From the NCBI GenBank assembly GCA_035249905.1, contig DATFFT010000090.1, positions 1 through 7,601 of the forward strand: a DNA stretch of 7,601 bases. The letters are read 5' to 3'. Source of the stretch: JAOUEA01 sp035249905. Its GTDB lineage: Bacteria > Actinomycetota > UBA4738 > HRBIN12. A program made the position numbers and the translations under genes. Within the stretch, counting starts at the first letter, position 1, and each line of letters opens with the position of its first letter. Positions 1-6,853 of the stretch are shown here, one piece after another. Under the pieces are notes generated by a model. The model was not told where the DNA came from, made no database searches, and saw nothing but the letters and a program-made list of their open reading frames with translations.

Positions 1-2069
1 GTGATCCCGACCGAAGCGGCGATCGCGAGCCGGATCACCCGCCGGCGCGATGAGGACTGGCGCTCGAACTCCTCCGGGAGCCGGCGCAGCACGAGCACGA
101 ACACGACGGTGAACAGCGTCTCGACCGCGACCTGCGTGAGCGCCAGATCGGGTGCCCCCGACAGCACGAACAGACCCGCCATCGCGTAGCCGGCCACGCC
201 GAGGAACACGGCTGCCGAGAACCGACGCCGGATGATCGCCGCGCCGAGTGCCGCCAGGAGGAGCACGGCCGTCACCGGGGCCTCGGACAGGCGTCCGAAG
301 CCGGGCCAGCCGTGCCACTCCCATCCCAGCAGCAAGGCACCGGCCGGCAGGAGCGCGGCCGTCGCCATGATGACGCCCGCGTAGACGGGCAACGACCCGC
401 TCTGCACGAAGCCCGTCACCCGTGCGGCCGCGATGCCGAGTGCCCGCAAGGCGGCGACGTACACCTCGGCACCGCTCGGGATCGAGCCACCGCGTGCGAG
501 GAGCGGCTGTATCCGACGGTCGCCGAGCGCCAGTGCCGCCCCGCCCACGAGGGCCAGCACGGAGAGCGCGAGCGGGATGCCGAACCCGTGCCACAACGAC
601 AGATGGATCTCGCCGATGCCGCCGTACGCGGCGATCGACGCGTTGGCCAGCCCGTCCCCGATCCACGGTGCGACGCCGAGCACCAGCCCGACGAGCGCGA
701 GCGCCGCCGCCGGAGCGAGGAACGAGACCGACGGTGCCCCGATCGGTGCGCGATCCCCGGACGGTCGGCGTCGCGGTGCCACGAACGCGCCCCTGTAGAA
801 GCGCCATGAGTAGGCCACGGTCAGCATCGACCCGACGACCACGATGGCGAACACGAGGGCGACCCCCGGGAACGACGCCACGTCGAGCGACTCGTAGATG
901 TATTCCTTGGCGACGAACCCGGCTCCGAGCGGAACGCCCGCCATCGATCCCGCGGCGAGGAGCGTCACGAGCCGCACGGGCCGCCACGTTCCCAGCAGGG
1001 GAGGGATGTCGCGGATGTCCCGCGTCCCCGTGTGGTGGTCGATCATCCCGACGACCATGAACAGCGCGCCCTTGAACGAGGCGTGCGCGACGAGCAGCAT
1101 CCACCCCGCGATCGCGGTCCCCCTGGTGCCGGCCCCGAACAGGATCATGAGCAGGCCCAGCTGGCTGACGGTGCCGAACGCGAGGAGCAGCTTCAGATCG
1201 TGCTGCCGCAGGGCCCGCAGCCCCCCGAAGATCAACGTGGCGCATCCGACGGTGAGCACCAGCGGGCGCCACAGATCGGCGGTCGCGAACGTCGGGGCCA
1301 GGACCGCGACGAGGAACACGCCCGCCTTGACCATCGTCGCGGAATGGAGGTAGGCGCTGACCGGGGTCGGAGCGGCCATCGCGCCGGGTAGCCACGCGTG
1401 GAACGGGTACTGGGCCGACTTCGTGAACGCGCCCAGGAGCATGAGGATCATCGCCGCCGTCACCGCCGTGCCGGCGGCGGGCGGGTCCTGGAGGATCTCG
1501 CTCAGTCGGTAGGAGCCCGCCGCGTCGCCCAGGATGACGAGCCCCGCGAGGAGCGCGAGGCCGCCCGCGCTGGTGACCAAGAGCGCATGCAGCGCCGCCG
1601 CCCGAGCTCTCGACTCGGTGTGCCGATTGCCGATCAGCAGGAAGGACGTGACCGACGTCAGCTCCCAGCACGCGTACAGCACCAGCAGCTGGTCGGCCAG
1701 GACGATCCCGAGCATCGCGCCCGCGAACAGCACCAGCAGGCCGGCGAGCCGGCCGAGGTCTCGAGCGTCCGGTGCGAAGTACCGGGCCGCATAGAAGAGC
1801 ACGCACACACCGACGGCGCCGATGATCAAGGACATGGTGGCGGCGAGCCCGTCGAGACGGAGCTCGATCGTCAGTCCGAGGTCTGCGGCCCAGCCGGCCC
1901 GCTCCGTCACCTGCTGCCCGCTCGTGACGAGGGGGAGCTGGAGCGCGACGTACGTCGTCGCGGCGGCCAGCGGCACGGCGCCGACCAGGAAGGCGCGTCG
2001 GCCGAGTCGGGCACCGCAAGCGATCAAGACGAGGCCGGTGAGCGCGAGCGCCGCGAGAGCCGCGATCAC
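1..2069 (-). CDS. mrpA: Na+/H+ antiporter subunit A (MrpA/MnhA), C-terminus beyond left edge
   Basis: Large integral membrane subunit of the Mrp cation/proton antiporter, homologous to the NuoL proton-pumping subunit of complex I. The visible 689 codons read in one frame without interruption. Family marks are WELTSVTSFLLIG (Glu136), GAFTKSAQYPFHAWLPGAM (Lys217), LHSATMVKAG (Lys248), HASFKGALFM (Lys333) and the following MIDHHTG (Asp344). These are the membrane-buried Lys/Glu residues of the proton-antiporter domain. Near the visible end, GAPDLALTQ (638-646) followed by VET with Glu650 is the signature of the MrpA C-terminal extension (DUF4040), which separates MrpA from NuoL, MrpD and the shorter DabB. 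The start is GTG at 2069, preceded by a G-rich tract (AGGGGGG) about 9 bases upstream; the hydrophobic N-terminus fits a first membrane helix. It lies 40 bases after the usp stop on the same strand, so co-transcription is likely. Other mrp genes probably follow past position 1. Confidence 0.93.
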   Translation of the reverse strand, partial: MIAALAALALTGLVLIACGARLGRRAFLVGAVPLAAATTYVALQLPLVTSGQQVTERAGWAADLGLTIELRLDGLAATMSLIIGAVGVCVLFYAARYFAPDARDLGRLAGLLVLFAGAMLGIVLADQLLVLYACWELTSVTSFLLIGNRHTESRARAAALHALLVTSAGGLALLAGLVILGDAAGSYRLSEILQDPPAAGTAVTAAMILMLLGAFTKSAQYPFHAWLPGAMAAPTPVSAYLHSATMVKAGVFLVAVLAPTFATADLWRPLVLTVGCATLIFGGLRALRQHDLKLLLAFGTVSQLGLLMILFGAGTRGTAIAGWMLLVAHASFKGALFMVVGMIDHHTGTRDIRDIPPLLGTWRPVRLVTLLAAGSMAGVPLGAGFVAKEYIYESLDVASFPGVALVFAIVVVGSMLTVAYSWRFYRGAFVAPRRRPSGDRAPIGAPSVSFLAPAAALALVGLVLGVAPWIGDGLANASIAAYGGIGEIHLSLWHGFGIPLALSVLALVGGAALALGDRRIQPLLARGGSIPSGAEVYVAALRALGIAAARVTGFVQSGSLPVYAGVIMATAALLPAGALLLGWEWHGWPGFGRLSEAPVTAVLLLAALGAAIIRRRFSAAVFLGVAGYAMAGLFVLSGAPDLALTQVAVETLFTVVFVLVLRRLPEEFERQSSSRRRVIRLAIAASVGI

Positions 2070-2109
2070 GTCGGCGCCCCCCTGGTTGGCCGGTTCCTCA
2101 GACCGGCGG

Positions 2110-2637
2110 TCACCCCTGCTCTTCGTCGGGGGCCGGCACGACGACCACCGGGATCGGCGACTGTTGAGCCAGACGATGGCTGACGCTCCCCAACAGCAGC
2201 CTCGCGAACGTGCCTTGACCACGTCTCCCGACGACGATCATCCGGGCTCGCTCGTCGTCCGCGACCCGCAGGATCGCGTCTGCCGCCGAACCGTCGGTCA
2301 CGCGCGTCCGATACGGGGTCCCGGCATCGTGGAGTGGGCGGATCCACTCCTCGAGGTCCTCCGTCGCCCTCTCGTGCAGCGCCGTGCGCGCCTCGCTCAG
2401 CACGTCTCGGGGGATGCCGGGGCTCGTGGTCGGCATGAGGGGCTCCAAGGCATGGACGACGCAGATGTCGCTGCCCGCCAGCAGGGCGTTGTCGATCGCC
2501 CAACGAAGGGCCGTGGCTGAGTTGGCCGAGCCGTCGAGCCCGACAACGATGGTGCCATCGGGGGTCGCAGCCTCGAGTGAGCGCCTAGCGATCGGCGCAG
2601 ACCACTTGGCAGAGCTTCCATCTGAGGCGACCACCAC
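2110..2637 (-). CDS. Universal stress protein (UspA family, ATP-binding type)
   Basis: Single-domain cytoplasmic UspA-fold protein of about 175 residues. The first strand is TIVVGLDGS (29-37), with Asp35 at the usual nucleotide-contacting position. The C-terminal part, MIVVGRRGQGTFARLLLGSV, carries the full G-x2-G-x9-G-S motif (Gly137, Gly140, Gly150, Ser151) that defines the ATP-binding class, and it ends in the typical PVVVVP strand. The frame stays open upstream to 2841, but that would overlap the divergent sulP gene by 87 bases and add non-homologous, proline-rich sequence. GTG at 2637 (or 2634) is the last usable start before the domain, with GGGAGG abutting it rather than at ideal spacing. 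It is upstream of mrpA on the same strand, so it may tune or report on ion stress; that role is inferred from position only. The first 28 residues precede the normal USP start and contain a second VVVASDGSS segment. Confidence 0.88.
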   Translation of the reverse strand: MVVASDGSSAKWSAPIARRSLEAATPDGTIVVGLDGSANSATALRWAIDNALLAGSDICVVHALEPLMPTTSPGIPRDVLSEARTALHERATEDLEEWIRPLHDAGTPYRTRVTDGSAADAILRVADDERARMIVVGRRGQGTFARLLLGSVSHRLAQQSPIPVVVVPAPDEEQG

Positions 2638-2742
2638 CCTCCCGGCCGCGATCTTCGGACGCGACCAGCGTATCGGCTCGAGCAGCCTCGACGGTATCGC
2701 TGCCGGAAGTCCCGACCCGATGCGTCCGCCGGCGCCGAGGGG

Positions 2743-2754
2743 TAGCGTTCGCGC
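2743..2754 (+). promoter_or_regulatory. Possible -10 box for a leaderless sulP transcript
   Basis: TAGCGT at 2743-2748 matches the actinobacterial -10 pattern TANNNT. It ends 6 bases before the GTG at 2755, so transcription would begin at or next to the start codon. No convincing -35 box is visible. The only purine-rich alternative, GAGGGG at 2737-2742, lies 12 bases from the GTG, which is long for a ribosome binding site. Confidence 0.3.
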
Positions 2755-4500
2755 GTGCAGACTGGGAGGGTCGCCGGGCTCTGGTCCTGGGTTCCGGGGC
2801 TGGCCGGGCTCCGCCGCTACGACCGGAGGTGGTTGCCGCACGACCTGACGGCGGGCGTCGTGCTCGCCGCGTTCATGGTGCCCGTGGGCATGGGGTATGC
2901 GGAGGCGGCGAGCCTTCCCCCGATCACCGGGCTCTACGCCACGATCGTCCCGCTGGTCGCGTACGCGATCTTCGGCCCGTCCGGCGTGCTCGTGCTCGGT
3001 CCGGACTCGTCGCTCGCGCCCGTGATCGCCGCGGTGATCGTCGGGGTCTCCGGCGGATCCACGATGGCCGTCGACGTCGCCGGCATGCTTGCGATCGTCA
3101 CAGGTGTCTCGATCGCCGCTGCCGGCCTGTTGAGGCTTGGCTTCGTCACCGAGCTGCTCTCCAGGCCCGCCCGCCTCGGCTATCTCGCGGGCATCGCCGT
3201 CACGATCGTGGTGGGTCAGATCCCGAAGATGCTCGGGTTCTCGGTCGGGTCCGACGACCTGGTGCGTCAGTCGCGTGAGGTCCTCGATGCCGTGAGGCAG
3301 GGCGAGGTCGATCCGACGACGTTCGCGATCGGCGCCGCTGCACTCGTCGCGTTGCTCGTGCTCGGCAGATGGGCGCCGCGCATCCCGGGGGCGCTGGTCG
3401 CGGTCGTGGGCGGCATCGCAGCGGTGGCGTGGCTCGATCTCGCCGTGGACACCGTCGGCATCCTTCCACGAGGCCTACCGGGGTTCAGCGTGCCCGCGGT
3501 GCCCGCGGATATCCTGCCCGAGATGATCGCGGCGGCGTTCGCGGTCGCCCTCGTGGCGACCGCCGATACCAGCGTCTTGTCGCAGTCGCTCGCCTCGAAG
3601 CTCAAGGACGAGGTGGACGCCGACCGTGAGCTCGTTGCGCTGGGTGTGGCGAACGCCGCGACCGGCTTCTTCCAAGGGTTCCCGATCTCGAGCAGTGCGT
3701 CGAGGACCCCGGTGGCGATGGCTGCTGGTGCGCGATCCCAGCTCACGCCCCTGGTCGGGGCGACGCTCGTCGCCGTGATGCTGATCGTGACTCCAGGCCT
3801 GTTGCGCGACCTGCCCGATGCGGTGCTCGGAGCGGTCGTCGTCGTCGCGGCGGTCAGCCTCGTAGACCTTCACGAGATCCGGCGGCTGTGGCGCATGCGG
3901 CGCGTGGAGTTCGCGCTGTGGGCGGCCGCGTTCCTCGGGGTCGCGCTGCTCGGTGTGCTTCCCGGCGTGTTCGTCGCGATCGTGCTCTCGCTCGTCGACT
4001 TCGTGCGGCGCGCATGGCGACCGCACGACGCGACGCTGGTGCGCGTCGACGAGCTGAAGGGATACCACGACCAGGAACGGCATCCCGAGGGACGGTCGAT
4101 CCCCGGACTGGTGATCTACCGGTTCGATGCGCCGTTGTTCTTCGCGAACGCGCCCTTCTTCCGTCGCGAGGTTCGCAACCACATCGCGGCGGCGGAGGAG
4201 GCCGTGGCATGGGTCGTCGTCGCGGCCGAACCGGTCACCGATGTGGACACGACCGCGGCAGACATGCTTGGAGAGCTCCTCGACGAGCTCGAGTCGAGCG
4301 GCATCTCCCTCGCCTTCGCGGAGATGAAGGGACCGGTCAAGGATCGCCTGCGGGACTACGGGCTCTACGAGCGCGTCGGCGACGAGCGGTTCTTCCCCAC
4401 GATCGGAACCGCCGTCGATGGGTACCTCGCCGCGTCCGGCACCCCCTGGGTCGACTGGGAGGAACGGGGCTCGGGTCGATCCGGTTCCGATCGGCCCTGA
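2755..4500 (+). CDS. SulP family inorganic anion transporter with STAS domain
   Basis: Inner-membrane anion carrier of 581 residues, the usual length for bacterial SulP/SLC26 proteins. The membrane domain spans roughly residues 25-420. It includes MVPVGMGYAEAASLPPITGL (41-60), the FGPSGVLVLGPDSS segment (73-86) and the late signature ANAATGFFQGFPISSSASRT (299-318). An acidic residue, Asp271, sits in VATADTSVLSQSLASK where family members usually have Glu or Asp. The cytosolic STAS domain covers about 450-560, with FANAPFFRREV and the conserved loop DVDTTAADML (496-505), whose Thr499/Thr500 fall where STAS proteins have a Ser/Thr near a nucleotide-binding or phosphorylation site. The GTG start at 2755 keeps the conserved pre-helix segment RRWLPHDLTAG. 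Substrate cannot be fixed from sequence: sulfate, bicarbonate or another anion are all possible. It diverges from the usp-mrpA pair, so a coupled Na+/anion role is conceivable but inferred. Confidence 0.92.
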   Translation: MQTGRVAGLWSWVPGLAGLRRYDRRWLPHDLTAGVVLAAFMVPVGMGYAEAASLPPITGLYATIVPLVAYAIFGPSGVLVLGPDSSLAPVIAAVIVGVSGGSTMAVDVAGMLAIVTGVSIAAAGLLRLGFVTELLSRPARLGYLAGIAVTIVVGQIPKMLGFSVGSDDLVRQSREVLDAVRQGEVDPTTFAIGAAALVALLVLGRWAPRIPGALVAVVGGIAAVAWLDLAVDTVGILPRGLPGFSVPAVPADILPEMIAAAFAVALVATADTSVLSQSLASKLKDEVDADRELVALGVANAATGFFQGFPISSSASRTPVAMAAGARSQLTPLVGATLVAVMLIVTPGLLRDLPDAVLGAVVVVAAVSLVDLHEIRRLWRMRRVEFALWAAAFLGVALLGVLPGVFVAIVLSLVDFVRRAWRPHDATLVRVDELKGYHDQERHPEGRSIPGLVIYRFDAPLFFANAPFFRREVRNHIAAAEEAVAWVVVAAEPVTDVDTTAADMLGELLDELESSGISLAFAEMKGPVKDRLRDYGLYERVGDERFFPTIGTAVDGYLAASGTPWVDWEERGSGRSGSDRP

Positions 4501-4513
4501 TGGTCACCTAGGC

Positions 4514-4605
4514 CTTTCGGCCGATGCGGGAAGAACCGCCGAAGGTCCTATCCGGAAGTGCCGCCCGATACCCGAAAACAGGTAACGAAGCGTCCCCGAA
4601 CCTCG
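4514..4605 (+). promoter_or_regulatory. Structured leader upstream of the PAS gene
   Basis: Between sulP and the PAS gene the RNA can form three hairpins. The first is an 8-pair stem (4514-4521 with 4538-4545, one G-U pair) enclosing a 16-base loop. The second is a small TACC/GGTA stem around an A-rich loop near 4569-4584. The third is CCCGA-ACC-TCGGG ending at 4607, whose 3' arm includes the first G residues of the Shine-Dalgarno sequence. No run of T follows any stem, so a plain terminator for sulP is unlikely. I do not recognise a known riboswitch class. Pairing was judged by eye. Confidence 0.33.
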
Positions 4606-4610
4606 GGAGG
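4605..4610 (+). promoter_or_regulatory. Ribosome binding site of the PAS gene
   Basis: GGGAGG lies 10 bases before the ATG at 4621 and is the clearest Shine-Dalgarno sequence in the window. Its first three bases can pair with CCC in the preceding CCCGA arm, so access to it could depend on leader folding. Confidence 0.65.
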
Positions 4611-4620
4611 GTGAGACGTC

Positions 4621-5073
4621 ATGCGACAGTGGGAGTTGATCGGCATCACCGACACGGTGCCGTTGCCCCAGGCACCACCGCCTCCGCGCTCTCGATTCGT
4701 GAACGCGCAGTCGATCGGGGCGGTCGGGGAGGGGCGTCCCGTGTTCTTCTGGAGCACCGACACCGCGTTGCGGGTGCGCACGGTGACCGGCGCGGCGACC
4801 GAGGCCATCGGGCTGTCGCGATCGAAGGTCGAGGGCCGCGACCTGATCGCTGTCTTCGGCATGGAAGGGCCGAACCTGGCGCTCCTCGATGCGCATGTGG
4901 CCGCCCTGAACGGTGAGACCGCGTCGTTCACGCTCGAGGGGGCGCGCGCGACGGTCCGCTGCAGGGTCGCGCCGACCCATGATGCGCTCGACCGCGTGAT
5001 CGGCACCTTCTGCCTGGCGACCGAGGTGCAGCTGGTGGACCTTAGGGAGGTCTCCACGGCTGCGGTCGCGTAG
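4621..5073 (+). CDS. Stand-alone PAS domain protein
   Basis: Small cytoplasmic protein of 150 residues with no signal peptide or membrane helix. Residues about 41-138 read as a PAS fold. VFFWSTDTALRVRTVTGAAT (41-60) gives the opening strands, followed by AIGLSRSKVEGRDLIAVFG (62-80), a helical AHVAALNGETASFTLEG segment (91-107), and closing strands with CRVAPTHD (114-121) and VIGTFCLATEV (126-136). PAS domains bind small ligands, heme or flavin, or mediate protein contacts; the ligand here cannot be named. There is no kinase, GGDEF, EAL or helix-turn-helix region, so it would have to signal through a partner. The first 40 residues are proline-rich (PLPQAPPPP) and probably disordered. The ATG start is supported by a good GGGAGG site. 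It converges with hemL across 70 bases. Family assignment is confident; role unknown. Confidence 0.83.
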   Translation: MRQWELIGITDTVPLPQAPPPPRSRFVNAQSIGAVGEGRPVFFWSTDTALRVRTVTGAATEAIGLSRSKVEGRDLIAVFGMEGPNLALLDAHVAALNGETASFTLEGARATVRCRVAPTHDALDRVIGTFCLATEVQLVDLREVSTAAVA

Positions 5074-5080
5074 GCGAACC

Positions 5081-5117
5081 GTCTCCCGCGTCCGACCGCC
5101 CGTCCGGCGCCGGAGAC
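5081..5117. terminator. Inverted repeats in the convergent gap, possible bidirectional terminator
   Basis: GTCTCC (5081-5086) pairs with GGAGAC (5112-5117), and inside lies the perfect 12-base palindrome TCCGGCGCCGGA (5103-5114). The element sits midway between two genes that end facing each other, the expected place for a shared terminator. There is no T tract, so an intrinsic terminator of the classical kind is not shown. Confidence 0.35.
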
Positions 5118-5143
5118 GAACCGGGATCGGCCTGCCTGCCGTG

Positions 5144-6418
5144 TCAGTCCCGGAACGACGCCACGGCCCCGAGGATCTTCTCCGTCTCCTCGGGGCCGTG
5201 CGTCGTGCTCAGGGTCCATAACTCGTAGCCCGACGGGGGCAGCGATACGCCGTTCTCGAGCATGTGGTGGAAGAACCGCCCGTACCGCTCGTGATCGGCG
5301 GCACGTGCACCGTCGAAGTCGCGCACCGCTCCCTCGGTGAAGAACACGCTGAAGAGCGAGCCCGCCCGGTTGATCGTCGCCGGGATCCCCGCCGCCTCGA
5401 ACGATGACTCGATGCCACCGGTGAGCACGTCGGCGGTGGTCTCGAGCCCGAGGTAGGGGTCGGTCGTGCTCGCCAGGTCGAGCGCGGCGATGCCGGCGGC
5501 GACCGCCACCGGGTTCCCGCTCAGCGTGCCCGCTTGGTACACCGGGCCGTCGGGAGCGAGCAGATCCATCAGGTCGGCACGGCCGCCGAACGCGGCGCAC
5601 GGGAACCCACCGCCCATGATCTTGCCCAGCGCCGTGAGATCGGGGGTGACGCCGTAGAAGGACTGCGCGCCGCCGTAGGCGATGCGGAACCCGGTGATCA
5701 CCTCGTCGAAGAACAGGAGCGCCCCGTGTTCGTCACAGAGCCCGCGGAGGCCCTCGAGGAAGCCGAGCTCGGGCGGCACCACGCCCATGTTCGCCGCCAC
5801 GGGCTCCACCACGACCGCCGCCACGTCGTGCCCTCGCTCGTCGAAGATCGTGCGGACCGAGTCGAGTTCGTTGAACGGTGCGGTGAGCGTGTCTCGGGCT
5901 GAGCCCTCGGTCACGCCGGGCGACGACGGGATGCCGAGGGTGGCCAGGCCACTGCCGGCGCCCTTGGCGAGCAGGGAGTCGGAGTGTCCGTGGTAGCAGC
6001 CCTCGAACTTCACGATCAGGTCGCGTCCGGTGGCACCGCGCGCGAGCCGGGTCGCGCTCATCGCGGCTTCGGTACCGCTGTTCACGAGCCGCGCCCGGTC
6101 GATGCCCGGCACGGCGGCGACGATGCGCTCGGCGAGCTCGACCTCGCCCTGCGTCGGTGCACCGAACGACGTGCCTTCGGCTGCCGCGGCCGTTGCCGCC
6201 TCGACGATCGCCGGGTGCGCGTGCCCGAACAGCAACGCTCCCCACGACTGCACGAGGTCGACCGAACGGTGTCCGTCGACGTCGACGAGGTAGGCGCCCT
6301 CGCCGTGGTCGATGAAGCGCGGGATGCCGCCGACCGACCCGAACGCGCGCACTGGGGAGTCGACCCCGCCTGGGATCACGGTCCGTGCGCGCTCGAACAG
6401 TTCCTCGGAACGGACCAC
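5144..6418 (-). CDS. hemL: Glutamate-1-semialdehyde 2,1-aminomutase
   Basis: PLP enzyme of the C5 pathway that converts glutamate-1-semialdehyde into 5-aminolevulinate, the heme precursor later condensed by HemB. It is cytoplasmic and usually dimeric. With the start at 6418 the protein has 424 residues, as expected for the family. Visible features are the N-terminal VIPGGVDSPVRAF (14-26), the cofactor phosphate-binding loop NSGTEAAMSATR (113-124), FEGCYHGHSD (138-147), the cofactor-contacting Asp239 in FFDEVITGFR, the Schiff-base Lys266 in ALGKIMGGGFP, and AGTLSGNP (296-303). The frame is open to a GTG at 6460, but the start at 6418 gives MVRSEELFERA, which matches HemL N-termini, whereas the longer form adds RERRTRHPVASPS and overlaps vapC by 8 bases. 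No Shine-Dalgarno sequence precedes 6418; a TAGCAT box does. It is on the same strand as hemB but separated from it by vapBC. Confidence 0.96.
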   Translation of the reverse strand: MVRSEELFERARTVIPGGVDSPVRAFGSVGGIPRFIDHGEGAYLVDVDGHRSVDLVQSWGALLFGHAHPAIVEAATAAAAEGTSFGAPTQGEVELAERIVAAVPGIDRARLVNSGTEAAMSATRLARGATGRDLIVKFEGCYHGHSDSLLAKGAGSGLATLGIPSSPGVTEGSARDTLTAPFNELDSVRTIFDERGHDVAAVVVEPVAANMGVVPPELGFLEGLRGLCDEHGALLFFDEVITGFRIAYGGAQSFYGVTPDLTALGKIMGGGFPCAAFGGRADLMDLLAPDGPVYQAGTLSGNPVAVAAGIAALDLASTTDPYLGLETTADVLTGGIESSFEAAGIPATINRAGSLFSVFFTEGAVRDFDGARAADHERYGRFFHHMLENGVSLPPSGYELWTLSTTHGPEETEKILGAVASFRD

Positions 6419-6432
6419 CGACGGCGATGCTA
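6419..6432 (-). promoter_or_regulatory. Possible -10 box for hemL
   Basis: On the minus strand TAGCAT occupies 6432-6427, 8 bases before the GTG at 6418, in the 34-base gap after vapC. It fits TANNNT and would give a leaderless or near-leaderless hemL transcript independent of vapBC. The -35 region at 17-base spacing (TGAGCG) is a poor match. Confidence 0.3.
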
Positions 6433-6452
6433 CCGGGTGCCGCGTCCGACGC

Positions 6453-6848
6453 TCACGCACCGACCGGCCAATGCTCGACGACGAGCCCCTCCATCGGGAA
6501 GTCCTTCGGATTGCCCGTGGCGAGGCGCGCCCCGAGCGAGACCGCCGACGCTCCGATCAGGCAATCTCCGTGCTGCAGCGTGCGTCCCCGCCGCAGGTAT
6601 CGCTGGCGCCACCACCCCGCCAGTCGCCCCTCGCCGATCCCGAGCGGTGCGGTCCCGAGGCCTTCGAACAGTCCGGCGGCTGCATCACGCTCCCTCGGTC
6701 GAAGCCCCTCGGAGACCTCGAGCGCGACCACCGCGTTGATGTACGGCTCGTCGTCGGCGAGGTACAGGCGCCGGAGCCTCTCCCGCGCTTCCTGCCTGCC
6801 GCGGAGCAGGTCGATCACGACGGTGCTGTCGAGGACGACGCGACCCAT
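6453..6848 (-). CDS. vapC: PIN-domain ribonuclease toxin, VapC family
   Basis: Metal-dependent endoribonuclease of 131 residues, the usual VapC length; family members cleave tRNA or rRNA and are inhibited by a cognate VapB. The acidic active-site set is visible: Asp7 in VVLDSTVVIDLL, Glu44 in ALEVSEGL, Asp95 in LQHGDCLIGASAV, and the C-terminal ATGNPKDF block with Asn113 and Asp116. All key residues are present, so the toxin looks intact. The ATG at 6848 gives the canonical MGRVVLDST opening; the frame is open further upstream, but that sequence overlaps vapB and is not PIN-like. The start lies 5 bases after the vapB stop, with no ribosome binding site of its own, so translation is probably coupled to vapB. 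Its stop lies 34 bases before hemL. The target RNA cannot be deduced. Confidence 0.9.
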   Translation of the reverse strand: MGRVVLDSTVVIDLLRGRQEARERLRRLYLADDEPYINAVVALEVSEGLRPRERDAAAGLFEGLGTAPLGIGEGRLAGWWRQRYLRRGRTLQHGDCLIGASAVSLGARLATGNPKDFPMEGLVVEHWPVGA

Positions 6849-6853
6849 GGAGG

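Noticed and set aside
312..1353. Several long plus-strand open frames
   Set aside because: They are antisense to mrpA; their Arg/Pro-rich or low-complexity translations match no family, while the minus frame reads as an intact antiporter.
1..2069. NuoL (complex I) or DabB (inorganic carbon uptake) instead of MrpA
   Set aside because: The GAPDLALTQ...VET extension belongs to the MrpA C-terminal domain, which NuoL and DabB lack, and no DabA or nuo gene is visible.
2638..2841. N-terminal extension of the stress protein up to 2841
   Set aside because: It would overlap the divergent sulP start by 87 bases and adds proline-rich sequence unrelated to USP.
4511..4522. GGCCTTTCGGCC as an intrinsic terminator of sulP
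   Set aside because: The stem is only 4 pairs and no T run follows; the same bases make a longer stem with 4538-4545.
4519..4527. GCCGATG as a sigma-28 (FliA) promoter
   Set aside because: There is no TAAA-like -35 box at the right distance and no flagellar or chemotaxis gene in the window, so it is only noted as a resemblance.
4548..5600. Minus-strand open frame of 350 codons across the PAS gene
   Set aside because: It lies antisense to the PAS gene and out of frame with hemL, with an Arg-rich low-complexity translation typical of GC-rich shadow frames.
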